Assembly: GCA_900545665.1 (NCBI GenBank)
Contig: UQZU01000006.1
Span: 14,002 to 78,001 of the forward strand
Source of the DNA: an uncultured Collinsella sp.
GTDB taxonomy: Bacteria > Actinomycetota > Coriobacteriia > Coriobacteriales > Coriobacteriaceae
Direction of reading: 5' to 3'
DNA length: 64,000 nucleotides
Shown here one piece after another: positions 47,795 through 57,099 of this stretch. The notes below the pieces were generated by a model, which saw nothing but the letters and a program-made list of their open reading frames with translations, searched no databases and was not told where the DNA came from. The stretch's first letter is position 1. Every line of letters starts with the position of its first letter. A program made the translations under genes and the position numbers.

Positions 47795-48796
47795 TTACTT
47801 TGCGGCGCCGGGGATTCCGTGGGAGGTTTTGGCAGTTTTGGCTCCGTTTACGATGGCGGTTTGCAAAGCCCTTACGGCGAGCATGCCCAACAGGTCCAAG
47901 GGAACGGCGGCGCTTGTCTGAGCGTCTAGTTTGCCGCTGGCGAGGGTGTAGATGGTGTCGCCGTCGTTGGTGGTGTGCGTGGGGCGGATGGCGTGCGCAT
48001 AGGCGTCTGCTGCCATCTGGGAGACCTTGGTAGCCTGCGCTTTAGTGAGCTCCACGTTGGTGACGATGCAGCTGATGGTGGTGTTGGTGCGGTCGAGCGG
48101 CATCTGCATGGAGCCGGCGGCGGCAAAGGCGGCGAGCTCCATGTCGACAATCTGGTCGCTATCGGCTGCGGCGCGCATGCCGGCGACCCACTCGCCGGTG
48201 AAGGGGTCGACCACGTTGCCGCAGGCGTTGACCGAAACCACAGCGCCTACCTTAACGGGACCGAGTGCCACGGCGGCAGCGCCAAGGCCGGCCTTCATGC
48301 AGGTGGCGGGGCCCATGAGCTTGCCCACGGTGGCACCGGTGCCAGCACCTACATTGCCCTGCTCGAGCGTGGTGGGGGTGTTGTCGAGCGCCTCGCGCAC
48401 GGCAGAGATGCCAGCCTCAATGTCGGGGCGCACGGTGGGGTCGCCATAGGCGAGGTCGAAGATGCAGCTGGAGCACACGATGGGCACCTGCGTGGGGCCG
48501 ACAGGAAGGCCGATGCCGCGGCTCTCGAGCTCGCGGGCGACGCCGCTTGCGGCCTCCAGACCAAAAGCCGATCCACCCGAAAGGCAGACGGCGTGGACCT
48601 TGTCCACGGTGTTCTCGGGACGCAACAGGTCGGTCTCGCGCGATGCCGGGGCACCGCCGCGAACGTCAACACCGCCGGTGGCTCCCTCGGGTGCCACGAT
48701 TACGGTGCAACCGGTGCCGGCCTCCTCGTCCGTATAGTTGCCAAAGCAAAAGCCATCGACATCGCAAACGTCAATGGCCTCAAGCAGGGTGTCCAT
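47795..48796 (-). CDS. P1 family N-terminal-nucleophile peptidase/aminopeptidase (DmpA-like)
   Basis: 333 residues. The family core: TGCTVIVAPEGATGGVDVRGGAP at the N-terminal strand, HAVCLSGGSAFGLEAASGV, and NVGAGTGATVGK in the middle where autocleavage creates the N-terminal Thr/Ser nucleophile. The last part (VPLDLLGMLAVRALQTAI) is typical. DmpA/BapA-type enzymes release N-terminal D- or beta-amino acids. With a D-aspartate cross-bridge pathway in the same window, cell-wall peptide recycling is conceivable but only a guess. No signal peptide was seen. Confidence 0.85.
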   Translation of the reverse strand: MDTLLEAIDVCDVDGFCFGNYTDEEAGTGCTVIVAPEGATGGVDVRGGAPASRETDLLRPENTVDKVHAVCLSGGSAFGLEAASGVARELESRGIGLPVGPTQVPIVCSSCIFDLAYGDPTVRPDIEAGISAVREALDNTPTTLEQGNVGAGTGATVGKLMGPATCMKAGLGAAAVALGPVKVGAVVSVNACGNVVDPFTGEWVAGMRAAADSDQIVDMELAAFAAAGSMQMPLDRTNTTISCIVTNVELTKAQATKVSQMAADAYAHAIRPTHTTNDGDTIYTLASGKLDAQTSAAVPLDLLGMLAVRALQTAIVNGAKTAKTSHGIPGAAK

Positions 48797-48897
48797 GTTT
48801 TACTCCTATCGGTTTTCCGCCGGGCCTCATGCCCGGTCGGGATCCGTACGGTACGCCAAAATTGTAGGCGCTGGGGGATACCCAGCGCCAGATGCAA

Positions 48898-49479
48898 TTA
48901 CGATAGTTTTTGAATCGCGCGCGCGACGCGAGCGATGGGCAGGCCCACCACGTTGTAGAAGTCGCCCGAAATATCATGCACGAGTATGCGCCCGCCGACG
49001 CCCTGGATGCCGTAGGCGCCGGCTTTGTCCATGGGCTCTCCTGAGGCGACGTAGCGCTCAATCTGCTCGTCGGTGAGCTCATAGAACGTCACGTCGGTCA
49101 CATCGACAAACGACAGACTCTCGGCGGCATGCGGGGCTCTGGTGTCTCCGGCTCTAACGATGCAGACGCCGGTTGCGACCTGGTGCGTGCGCCCCGAGAG
49201 CTCGTGGAGCATGGTGCGGGCTTCGTCCTCGTTTGCCGGCTTACCCAAAAGCTTGCCATCGAAGGTGACGATGGTGTCGGCCGCGATGGTCAGCTCATTT
49301 GGCACGGCGTGCTCGGCGGCAACGGCGGCAGCTTTAGCGCGAGCTAAGCGCTCAACAAGCGTAAGCGGGGTCTCGTCAGCAAAAGGAGTCTCGTCGATGT
49401 CAGCGGGAATGACGCGGATGTCATAGCCCGCTTCGCGCATCAACTCGATGCGGCGCGGTGATTGCGAAGCCAAAATCAT
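48898..49479 (-). CDS. maf: Maf family nucleotide pyrophosphatase
   Basis: 193 residues. The opening ILASQSPRRIELMREAGYD, DIDETPFADETPLTLVERLARAKA, and the catalytic TIAADTIVTFDGKLLGKPANEDEARTML segments are those of Maf. It hydrolyses non-canonical or damaged nucleoside triphosphates (dTTP/UTP and methylated bases), and is linked to cell division arrest. The start overlaps the DJ-1 gene stop by ATGA. Confidence 0.92.
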   Translation of the reverse strand: MILASQSPRRIELMREAGYDIRVIPADIDETPFADETPLTLVERLARAKAAAVAAEHAVPNELTIAADTIVTFDGKLLGKPANEDEARTMLHELSGRTHQVATGVCIVRAGDTRAPHAAESLSFVDVTDVTFYELTDEQIERYVASGEPMDKAGAYGIQGVGGRILVHDISGDFYNVVGLPIARVARAIQKLS

Positions 49480-50018
49480 AGCTGAATGCCCTCGGCAACC
49501 TTCTCGACAGCCTTGTCGCCGGCGAGCGTACGCAGCAGCTCAAGCGCAAAGGGGAGCGACTGGGCCATGCCGCTGGCGGTGATGATGTTGCCGTCGTGCG
49601 TGACCTTGTCGCCGGTATAGGCGCCCTCGGGGAAGCTCTTCTCAAAGCCGGGGAAGCACGTGGCGTGGCGTCCCTCGAGCAGGTCAAGCTCGCCCAGGAT
49701 AAACGGGGCGGCGCAGATGGCGGCAACATGCTTGGTCGCGGCGAACTCGCAGACTACGTCGCAGACGCGCTGGTCGGCGCGCAGGTTGGTGGCGCCGGGC
49801 AGACCGCCGGGCAGCACGACGCAGTCGTACTCGTCAAAGTTAATCTCGTCAAAGAGTGCGTCGCAGGTTACGGGAATCTGCAGCGAGCTTACGACCTCGC
49901 GCGTGGGCATGATCGAGACGAGCGTGGCGCGCACGCCGCCGCGACGCATGACATCGACCATGGTCAAGCATTCAATAGTTTCAAAGCCATCGGCGGCGAG
50001 AACGGCAACGCTGGGCAT
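49476..50018 (-). CDS. DJ-1/PfpI family protein
   Basis: 180 residues. Flavodoxin-like fold with the opening VAVLAADGFETIECLTMVDVMRRGG (catalytic glutamate), the strand CVVLPGGLPGATNLRAD and the nucleophile elbow AAICAAPFILGELDLLEG (Cys about 105). Members are chaperones, deglycases or glyoxalases; the subtype (YajL/ThiJ-like) is likely but unconfirmed. ATG 50018 has AAAGGAAC upstream; an ATG at 50033 is in frame. It is coupled to maf by an ATGA overlap. Confidence 0.85.
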   Translation of the reverse strand: MPSVAVLAADGFETIECLTMVDVMRRGGVRATLVSIMPTREVVSSLQIPVTCDALFDEINFDEYDCVVLPGGLPGATNLRADQRVCDVVCEFAATKHVAAICAAPFILGELDLLEGRHATCFPGFEKSFPEGAYTGDKVTHDGNIITASGMAQSLPFALELLRTLAGDKAVEKVAEGIQL

Positions 50019-50123
50019 GAGGGTTCCTTTCATAGGCGGCATACAATTAGCCGTTTTATACCCCGAAGACCTCCGCTTGCCACGCTCGATTTCCCAATGA
50101 TTTTTTGAGCAATGATTAAGTGG

Positions 50124-51437
50124 CTAGTTGCGCCTAAGGTGGACGACGGTCTCGCAGTGGAAGGTTTGTGGGAACAGGTCGACTGGCGTGATCTTTACGG
50201 GGGAGAAGGTGCCTTCTTCGACAAAGCGTTTGAGATCGCGCGCCAGGGTGGCCGGGTCGCAGCTCACGTAGGCGACATCGCGGGCACTCGTGCTGGCGAT
50301 AAGGTCGATCGCTTCGGGGGCGAGGCCTGCGCGCGGCGGGTCGACCACCAAGACGTCGGCATCCTGGTCGGGGAACTCGCGCACCGCGTCTCCGCCAATG
50401 ACGTCGACGTTATCAAGCTTGTTGATCTCCAAGTTACGGCGCAGGTCGCGCACGGCGGGGCCGTAGGCCTCGACGGCGGCGACAAAGTCGCAGCGGCGGG
50501 CGAGCGGCAGGGTAAAGGTGCCGGCACCGCAGTACAGGTCCACGGCAAGCTCGTCTTCCTGCGGATCGAGCGCTTCCATGACAAGCTCGATCAAAATCTC
50601 GGCACCCTTGGTGTTGACCTGGAAAAAAGACGGGGCAGACAAGCGCATCTGACCCTCGGCGATATTCTCGGTCCATGAGCCCTCTCCGGCGAGCATTTCG
50701 ACCTTGGAAACACGGCGGGCCTTCTTTTCGCCCTTGCTCATCACGCGTACGACACTTGTAGGGTGCGCGGCGTCTGCCAACACGCGCGAGACTTGCGAGC
50801 GCGGGAAAGAGCCCGTAGGCGTCCAGAGCGCCACCTCGAGTGCCTTGGTGCGACGCGAGGCGCGAATGCCCACGCGCTCAAGGCCCAGGTCGTGGCTGCC
50901 GCTCAGATAATTGAGCGCGCCGACGACCGATTTGAGTGCCTTGGGGAAGCGTTTGTCGAACAACGGGCACGAATCGACGGTCACGATCTCGCGGGGATCG
51001 ACACCGTGCATGCCAAGACGCACGCGGCCGTTTACAACGGTCGGTTCGAGTTCGATTTTATTGCGGTAGCCCCAATCATCCTTGGTGTGGCGGATGGGTT
51101 GCACCAGTTCATCGACTTGATCGGGGCTGAACTTGCCGATACGCTCGAGCGTGGAGCGCAGATTTTGCTCCTTTGCGGCGAGCTGTGCCGTGCGTGAGAG
51201 ATTGCCCCACGAGCAGCCGCCGCAGATGCCCACGAAGGGGCAGGGAGGCTGAATGCGATCGGAGCTTGGCTCCAGAATCTCGGTGGTGCGGGCACGCATA
51301 AACGACTTGCCGTCCTGCACGATCTCGGCCTCGACGGTGTCGCCTGCCACGGCGCCCTGCACAAAGACGGCCTTGCCGTTGTCGGCGTGCGCCAGACCGT
51401 CGGCACCGTACGTCATCGATTCTATGGTGAGCTTCAT
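50124..51437 (-). CDS. rlmD: 23S rRNA (uracil) methyltransferase, RlmD/RumA family
   Basis: 437 residues. An N-terminal TRAM domain (KLTIESMTYGADGLAHADNGKAVFVQGAVAGDTVEAEI), an iron-sulfur type cysteine cluster (CPFVGICGGCSW plus a later SCPLF), and the SAM-binding DLYCGAGTFTLPLA, VEAYGPAVRDLRRNLEI, VVDPPRAGL and the catalytic YVSCDPATLARD cysteine. It methylates uracil C5 in rRNA. RlmD versus RlmCD/TrmA cannot be settled here. ATG 51437 (MKLTIESM) gives the TRAM start; other in-frame ATGs (51452, 51515) add a basic leader. Confidence 0.85.
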   Translation of the reverse strand: MKLTIESMTYGADGLAHADNGKAVFVQGAVAGDTVEAEIVQDGKSFMRARTTEILEPSSDRIQPPCPFVGICGGCSWGNLSRTAQLAAKEQNLRSTLERIGKFSPDQVDELVQPIRHTKDDWGYRNKIELEPTVVNGRVRLGMHGVDPREIVTVDSCPLFDKRFPKALKSVVGALNYLSGSHDLGLERVGIRASRRTKALEVALWTPTGSFPRSQVSRVLADAAHPTSVVRVMSKGEKKARRVSKVEMLAGEGSWTENIAEGQMRLSAPSFFQVNTKGAEILIELVMEALDPQEDELAVDLYCGAGTFTLPLARRCDFVAAVEAYGPAVRDLRRNLEINKLDNVDVIGGDAVREFPDQDADVLVVDPPRAGLAPEAIDLIASTSARDVAYVSCDPATLARDLKRFVEEGTFSPVKITPVDLFPQTFHCETVVHLRRN

Positions 51438-51538
51438 ATTCCTGCCTGTCATTCGCGGTATTGTCCGCAACCATGGTAGCAGGGAAAAGCGCCCCGTATC
51501 TGGGGCATTCCTCAAATACGGGGCGCTTCTACAAACGT

Positions 51539-54055
51539 CTATTTCGTCTTGCCGGTAATGAGCGTCTTAAGGCCTAGGCCGATCAGACCCAGTCCCATGC
51601 GCACGCGACCGGGGCGATGACGCTCGATGGCCTTGGTCTTGCCAGCGGGCTTCTCGCGGCGGGCGCTCTTCTCGGGTGTGGGCTTGGTGACCTGCGGCTC
51701 GGGCTGAGGTGCAGGTGCAGGCTCGGGCTCAATGACGGTCGCCTGGACCTCTTGGACCTTGGGTGCTACCGGCTGCGGCTCGGGCGCTTTCTCCACGGAG
51801 GGCTCTGCGGCAGCCTCGGGTTCATTCACGGGGGGAGCGGCAACCGCTTCCGGTTTGGCAACTGCCCTATGTTCAACCTCGGCCTGAATAGCCTCCTCGG
51901 CCACGCGTTCCTTCTCCTGCGCGCGCTGCTGCGCGGCAGCCTCGGCGTTGCGATAGGCGCGCTCCAGCAGGGCTTCCTGCGAGTTGAAGGGCTTCTCGCC
52001 CTCTTTGCGCTCCACGGGAACCCAGGTGCCGTCACTCGTCAGACTGCGGGCCTTCACGTTGTCGCGCAGCTGCATGTCCATGTACTCGTGCACTAGGGCG
52101 CGGCAGGTGGGGTCGAGCACGGGGTAGGCGATCTCCACGCGGTGCTCGGTGTTGCGCGTCATCATGTCGGCCGAGCTCAGATAGATCATGTCCGAGTCCA
52201 CGCCAAAGGCATAGACGCGCGCATGCTCCAAAAAACGCCCGACGATGGAGCGCACGTGCACGTTCTCGGTCTTGCCCGGAACACCGGGCTTGAGGCACGA
52301 GATGCCGCGGATGATCATGTCCACGCGGACTCCTGCACACGATGCCTCGGCGATCTTGTCGATGACCTCGCGGTCGGTGAGCGAGTTGAGCTTAAAGAAC
52401 ACGCGGGCGGGCTCGCCGACAAGGGCGCGCTGAATCTCGCGGTCCAGGCCGCGTATGATGAGCGGTTTGAGGCCGACCGGCGCCACGCCCAGGAAGCGGT
52501 AGTCGCCGCGCAGGTTGCCCAGCGACAGGTTGCGGAAGAACAGGTTGGCGTCCTCACCGATGCCGGGATGCGCAGTCATGAGCATAAAGTCGCTGTAGAG
52601 CTTGGCCGTCTTCTCGTTAAAGTTGCCGGTGCCCAAAAGCGTCAGACGGGTAAGCGCCATGCCCTCGCGATAGGTGAGCTGGCAGATCTTGGAGTGGCAT
52701 TTAAAGCCCTCGGAGCCGTAGATGACGGTGCAGCCTGCCTCTTCCAGACGCTCGGCCCACTCGATGTTGTTCTGCTCGTCAAAGCGGGCGCGGAGCTCCA
52801 TGAGCACCGTGACCTCTTTGCCGTTCTCGGCGGCATCGATCAGCGACTCGCACAGGCGGCTCTGCTTGGCCACGCGGTAGAGCGTGATGCGCAGTGAGAT
52901 GCACTCGGGGTCGTAGGCGGCCTCGTGCACCAGATCCAGGAAGGGGTTCATGGCCTCGTAAGGGTAAAAGAGCAGCTTGTCGTGCTGAAGTACCTGCTCG
53001 CGGATGGAGCGGGTCATATCGATGGTGGGGTTGGGCTGCGGCTTAAACGGCGTAAAGAGCAGCTCGTTGCGCAGGTGCTCGGGAATCTTGCCCTCGATGC
53101 CAAAGACATAGCCCAGGTCAAGGGGGATATCGCAGGTAAAGACCGAGCGGCGCGAAAGCTCGAGCGCCTTGCGGATGGTCTTGAGCGTTGGTTTTTCGAG
53201 CGAGCCCGATACGGCAAGTACCACCGGCTGCAGACGCAGGCGCTTCTTGAGGATGCGCTTCATGTGCTGGCGGTAATCCTCTTCCTCCTCGACGCCCTCG
53301 CCGTCCGGGTCGATATCGGCATTGCGAGTGACGCGGATCAGCGCGCGGTCGAGCGGCTTATAGGAGCCAAAGCAGCTGTCCAGGCAGGCGAGGATGACGT
53401 CCTCGAGCAGAATGTAGGAGTAGGTGCCGGTGGGCGAGGGGATCTCGACCACGCGGTTCATCGAAGCGGGAATCTCGATCAGGCCCAGCAGACTTTCCTC
53501 GTCGGTGACTCCGTCCAGGCCGCAGGCCAGGTAGAGTGCGCCGTTGCGCAGGTTGGGGAAGGGATGGCGCGGGTCGATCACCAGCGGTGAGATGACCGGC
53601 GACACGTAGGCCTGGAAGTAACGGGTGACAAAGGTGCGCTCCTCGGGCGTAAGCGAATCGATGCGGGCGCGGTGAACGCCCAGGGTGTCGAGCTTGCCCT
53701 CGATGTTCTTAAAGATGGACTCCCAACGGGTAAGGAGCCCGGGCAGCTCTGCCATGACAGCATCGACCTGCTCTGAGGCGGTCATATTGCTCTTGTTGTC
53801 GACAGGTTGTTTTTTGAGTTCTGCCAGGTCGGACAGGCCGCCTACGCGCACCATAAGGAATTCATCGAGGTTGGACTCGAAGATCGAGACGAACTTAAGG
53901 CGCTCGAACAGCGGCACGGACTCATCAAAAGCCTCGTCGAGCACACGGTTGTCAAAGCGTAGCCAGCTGAGCTCTCGGTTCTGCGTGTACGAGAAGTCGC
54001 GCGGCGGTTTGCGCAGCTTTGCGGCGGCTTGCTTTTTTTCGATTTTGCTCGGCAT
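51539..54055 (-). CDS. ppk1: Polyphosphate kinase with long C-terminal tail
   Basis: 838 residues; a typical Ppk1 is about 690-720. The core matches fully: YTQNRELSWLRFDNRVLDEA, PLFERLKFVSIFESNLDEFLMVRV, DPRHPFPNL, LRARFDEQNNIEWAERLEEAG, phosphohistidine region GSEGFKCHSKICQLTYREG, and HARVYAFGVD. About 130 residues are added: a coiled, Glu/Ala-rich helix (EAAAQQRAQEKERVAEEAIQ), a Pro/Ala/Glu linker and a final amphipathic, hydrophobic segment (RVRMGLGLIGLGLKTLITGK). Ppk1 makes polyphosphate from ATP at the membrane; the tail may tether it. ATG 54055 is favoured by spacing from GGACAG; ATG 54061 is in frame. Confidence 0.88.
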   Translation of the reverse strand: MPSKIEKKQAAAKLRKPPRDFSYTQNRELSWLRFDNRVLDEAFDESVPLFERLKFVSIFESNLDEFLMVRVGGLSDLAELKKQPVDNKSNMTASEQVDAVMAELPGLLTRWESIFKNIEGKLDTLGVHRARIDSLTPEERTFVTRYFQAYVSPVISPLVIDPRHPFPNLRNGALYLACGLDGVTDEESLLGLIEIPASMNRVVEIPSPTGTYSYILLEDVILACLDSCFGSYKPLDRALIRVTRNADIDPDGEGVEEEEDYRQHMKRILKKRLRLQPVVLAVSGSLEKPTLKTIRKALELSRRSVFTCDIPLDLGYVFGIEGKIPEHLRNELLFTPFKPQPNPTIDMTRSIREQVLQHDKLLFYPYEAMNPFLDLVHEAAYDPECISLRITLYRVAKQSRLCESLIDAAENGKEVTVLMELRARFDEQNNIEWAERLEEAGCTVIYGSEGFKCHSKICQLTYREGMALTRLTLLGTGNFNEKTAKLYSDFMLMTAHPGIGEDANLFFRNLSLGNLRGDYRFLGVAPVGLKPLIIRGLDREIQRALVGEPARVFFKLNSLTDREVIDKIAEASCAGVRVDMIIRGISCLKPGVPGKTENVHVRSIVGRFLEHARVYAFGVDSDMIYLSSADMMTRNTEHRVEIAYPVLDPTCRALVHEYMDMQLRDNVKARSLTSDGTWVPVERKEGEKPFNSQEALLERAYRNAEAAAQQRAQEKERVAEEAIQAEVEHRAVAKPEAVAAPPVNEPEAAAEPSVEKAPEPQPVAPKVQEVQATVIEPEPAPAPQPEPQVTKPTPEKSARREKPAGKTKAIERHRPGRVRMGLGLIGLGLKTLITGKTK

Positions 54056-54100
54056 ATGCATCTGTCCGTTCAGTCCCCGCAGGGGACGGTAGCCTAACAC

Positions 54101-54609
54101 TATTTACTATTCTCTCAATTTAGTCGACTTGTGGCACGGACGTATTGTGCGAATGGTATCTTAACCTACTTCTTACGCTGACGAACCGAAGCACTAACGT
54201 CCGGTGCATTGAACAAGCGATCTATATCCTCACTCAACTGGTGAGATTATATGAATAAGAATGATAACAAGCTGAATATAATTGAATGTAGGTCGAATCG
54301 AGGGCAAGCGTCATTTATATGCAGAAAACCGTTTATGTTATGCAAATTGAATCATGGATAACTTTGAGTGTTCAATCTTGATTTCCTAGAAAATAACGTT
54401 TAACTAGGAAAATCTGCTTTACGAAACTGAAGTGCATCATGGGGGAATCATATGCGATATACCGTTCATCGCACTTTGCTGACCGTTCGGGGGCGAGGTG
54501 GAATTGCAGGTGGTTTTTGGATATAACTAGAGCTGTCAGCAAGCAGCGTCCCATACGGAGGGGCGCTGATACATTCGGCCAGTAAGGCCCGAAAGAAAGG
54601 TAGGAGGCC
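54101..54609 (+). promoter_or_regulatory. Long AT-rich regulatory region upstream of arcA
   Basis: About 500 bases, much more AT-rich than the flanks, with no convincing open frame. It holds the dyad TTTCCTAG ... CTAGGAAA (54382-54389, 54404-54411), an ATTGAA ... TTCAAT pair (54346-54376), TTGATTT-type motifs and a GGAGG ribosome site at the end. It is likely the site of oxygen, arginine or catabolite control of the deiminase genes. Specific factors cannot be named. Confidence 0.5.
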
Positions 54610-55851
54610 ATGACGAAAGGTCTGCACGTGCCTTCCGAGATCGGCAAGCTCAGGAAGGTCTGCCTGCACCGTCCCGGCGACGAGCTCCTCAACCTGCCGC
54701 CCGACGAGCTCGAGCGACTCCTGTTCGACGACGTCCCGTTCCTGGAGGTCGCGCAGCAGGAGCACGACACCTTCGCCCAGATCCTGAGGGACCAGGGCGT
54801 GGAGGTCCTCTATCTCGAGAACCTCGTCGCCGAGGTGTTCGACCAGGTCCCCGGCGCCCGCGCCGAGTTCACCGACCAGTACATCGCCGAGGCCGGCATC
54901 CGCGGCCAGCACATGCCGCAGATCGTCCGCGAGAAGCTGGACTCCATCGAGGACAACCTCGAGTTCGTCAAGAAGACCATGGCCGGCATGACCAAGTCCG
55001 AGATCGACATGCCCCTCACGGCGTCCACGACCCTCGACTCCCTGGTCAACTCCGAGTCCGAGTCCGACCTGATCATCGACCCGATGCCCAACCTCTACTT
55101 CACCCGCGACCCGTTCGCGGTCATCGGCGAGGGCGTCAACCTCAACCGCATGTACTCGGTCACCCGCAACCGCGAGACCCTGTACGGCAAGTACATCTTC
55201 AAGTACCACCCCGACTACAAGGACGTCTCGCTGTACTTCCGCCGCGACTGCCAGTTCCACACCGAGGGCGGCGACGTGCTGAACATCAACGAGAAGACCC
55301 TCGCCGTCGGCATCTCCCAGCGCACCCAGGCCGCCGCGATCGACGTCATGGCCCAGAACATCTTCTGGAACTCCGACTCCAAGGTCGAGCGCATCCTGGC
55401 CTTCGACATCCCGGTCTCGCGCGCCTTCATGCACCTCGACACGGTCTTCACCCAGATCGACGTCGATAAGTTCACGATCCACCCCGCCATCATGGGCACC
55501 CTGCGCGTCTACGAGCTGACCGCCGGCAAGAACCCGGGCGACGTGAACATCCGCCTGATCGAGGACACCCTCGAGCACGTCCTGGAGGACGCCACCGGCG
55601 TCGACCAGGTCAAGCTGATCCCCTGCGGCGGCGGCGACCCGATCGCGGCCTCCCGCGAGCAGTGGAACGACGGCTCCAACACCCTGTGCGTCGAGCCCGG
55701 CAAGATCTGCGTCTACGCCCGCAACACCGTCACCAACGACGTGCTGTACAAGGAGGGCCTGGACCTTCTCGTCGTGCCCTCCGCCGAGCTCTCCCGCGGC
55801 CGCGGCGGCCCGCGCTGCATGAGCATGCCCTTCTGGCGCGAGGACCTCTAA
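54610..55851 (+). CDS. arcA: Arginine deiminase
   Basis: 413 residues. Motifs in order: LRKVCLHRPGDEL, FTRDPFAVIGEGVNLNRM, HTEGGDVLNINEKTLAVGISQRTQAAAID (His/Glu/Asp part), FMHLDTVFTQIDVDKF, and the catalytic C-terminal cysteine in RGRGGPRCMSMPFWRED. It converts arginine to citrulline and ammonia, the first step of ATP-yielding arginine fermentation, and provides acid resistance. Third codon positions are almost all C or G, more extreme than any neighbour, indicating very high expression or a different origin. GTAGGAGGCC precedes the ATG. Confidence 0.95.
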   Translation: MTKGLHVPSEIGKLRKVCLHRPGDELLNLPPDELERLLFDDVPFLEVAQQEHDTFAQILRDQGVEVLYLENLVAEVFDQVPGARAEFTDQYIAEAGIRGQHMPQIVREKLDSIEDNLEFVKKTMAGMTKSEIDMPLTASTTLDSLVNSESESDLIIDPMPNLYFTRDPFAVIGEGVNLNRMYSVTRNRETLYGKYIFKYHPDYKDVSLYFRRDCQFHTEGGDVLNINEKTLAVGISQRTQAAAIDVMAQNIFWNSDSKVERILAFDIPVSRAFMHLDTVFTQIDVDKFTIHPAIMGTLRVYELTAGKNPGDVNIRLIEDTLEHVLEDATGVDQVKLIPCGGGDPIAASREQWNDGSNTLCVEPGKICVYARNTVTNDVLYKEGLDLLVVPSAELSRGRGGPRCMSMPFWREDL

Positions 55852-55863
55852 GTCTTTCCGTTT

Positions 55864-55911
55864 CCGGTGCGGTCCCCCTACAACCGCACCGGCTTCGCCC
55901 GTTAAACGGGC
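55864..55911 (+). terminator. Two hairpins in the arcA-arcB gap
   Basis: A 10-bp stem CCGGTGCGGT / ACCGCACCGG (55864-55892), then a 15-base palindrome GCCCGTT-A-AACGGGC (55897-55911). Neither has a U tract, so they may act in mRNA processing or stability rather than termination. Confidence 0.5.
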
Positions 55912-55956
55912 ACCACTAATACTTACGTAATTCATTTCTTCGAAAGGAATCAAACC

Positions 55957-56952
55957 ATGGGTGTTAACCTTTCCGGCCGTAGCTTCCTCAAGCTTCTCGA
56001 CCTCACCACCGAGGAGATCGAGTACCTGCTCAAGCTCTCCAAGAACTTCAAGGATATGAAGCGCGCTGGCGTTCCGCACCGCTATCTCGAGGGCAAGAAC
56101 ATCGTTCTGCTCTTCCAGAAGACCTCTACTCGTACCCGCTGCGCCTTCGAGGTCGGCGGCATGGATCTGGGCATGGGCGTCACCTACCTCGATCCGGGTT
56201 CGTCGCAGATGGGCAAGAAGGAGTCCATCGAGGACACTGCCCGCGTTCTCGGCCGCATGTATGACGGCATCGAGTTCCGTGGCTTTGCCCAGGACGACGT
56301 CGAGGAGCTCGCTGCTAAGTCCGGCGTGCCCGTGTGGAACGGCCTGACCACCGAGTGGCACCCCACCCAGATGCTCGCCGACATCCTGACCGTCCAGGAG
56401 AACTTCAACTACGACATCAAGGGCAAGACCCTCGTCTTCATGGGCGACTGCAAGAACAATGTCGCTCGCTCCCTCATGGTCGTCTGCTCCAAGCTCGGCA
56501 TGAACTTCGTGGCCTGCGGCCCCGAGGAGTGCATGCCCGCTGACGACGTCATCGAGGCCTGCAAGCCCATCGCCGAGGCTAACGGCTGCACCATCAAGCT
56601 GACCACCGACGTCAAGGACGGCGTCACCGGTGCCGACGTTATCTACACCGACGTGTGGGTCTCCATGGGCGAGCCCGACGAGGTCTGGGCCGAGCGCATC
56701 GCTCAGCTCACCCCGTATCGTGTCACCTCCGAGGTCATGGCTATGGCCAACCCGGGTGCCATCTTCCTGCACTGCCTGCCCAGCTTCCACGACACCAACA
56801 CCACCATTGGCGCCGAGAAGTGCGAGCAGTTCGGCATCACCGAGCAGGAGGTCACCGACGAGGTCTTCGAGAGCCCCGCTTCCAAGGTCTTCGACGAGGC
56901 CGAGAACCGCATGCACACCATCAAGGCTGTCATGTACGCCACGCTCAAGTAA
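55957..56952 (+). CDS. arcB: Ornithine carbamoyltransferase, catabolic
   Basis: 331 residues. Carbamoyl-phosphate loop [14 protein letters not shown] (STRT), substrate part [36 protein letters not shown], and the ornithine loop [12 protein letters not shown] (catalytic Cys in FLHCLPSFH). In the deiminase pathway it phosphorolyses citrulline to ornithine and carbamoyl phosphate. Next to arcA and an antiporter; no carbamate kinase gene is present in the window, so ATP recovery must use one elsewhere. GAAAGGAA precedes the ATG; a strong terminator follows. Confidence 0.94.
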   Translation: MGVNLSGRSFLKLLDLTTEEIEYLLKLSKNFKDMKRAGVPHRYLEGKNIVLLFQKTSTRTRCAFEVGGMDLGMGVTYLDPGSSQMGKKESIEDTARVLGRMYDGIEFRGFAQDDVEELAAKSGVPVWNGLTTEWHPTQMLADILTVQENFNYDIKGKTLVFMGDCKNNVARSLMVVCSKLGMNFVACGPEECMPADDVIEACKPIAEANGCTIKLTTDVKDGVTGADVIYTDVWVSMGEPDEVWAERIAQLTPYRVTSEVMAMANPGAIFLHCLPSFHDTNTTIGAEKCEQFGITEQEVTDEVFESPASKVFDEAENRMHTIKAVMYATLK

Positions 56953-56967
56953 GAGCATCTAGCATCT

Positions 56968-57004
56968 CGCTCGGGGTGTATTGCTGCACACCCCGAGCGG
57001 TTTT
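56968..57004 (+). terminator. Terminator of arcB
   Basis: A perfect 12-bp stem (CGCTCGGGGTGT / ACACCCCGAGCG) with an 8-base loop and GTTTTAT. Confidence 0.88.
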
Positions 57005-57099
57005 ATCTGGTAATAATCTCGCATCAAGCGGCAGGCACGGCACGGAAGAGCCGCTTCTGGCGAGATCAGTAAATGATTTATGAGGGGGGGATGAGAACT

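Noticed and set aside
54466..56958. A very long minus-strand open frame opposite arcA and arcB
   Set aside because: It is the shadow of GC-rich coding sequence; the plus strand encodes two full, motif-complete enzymes, and the antisense product is low-complexity Val/Leu/Gly/Asp.
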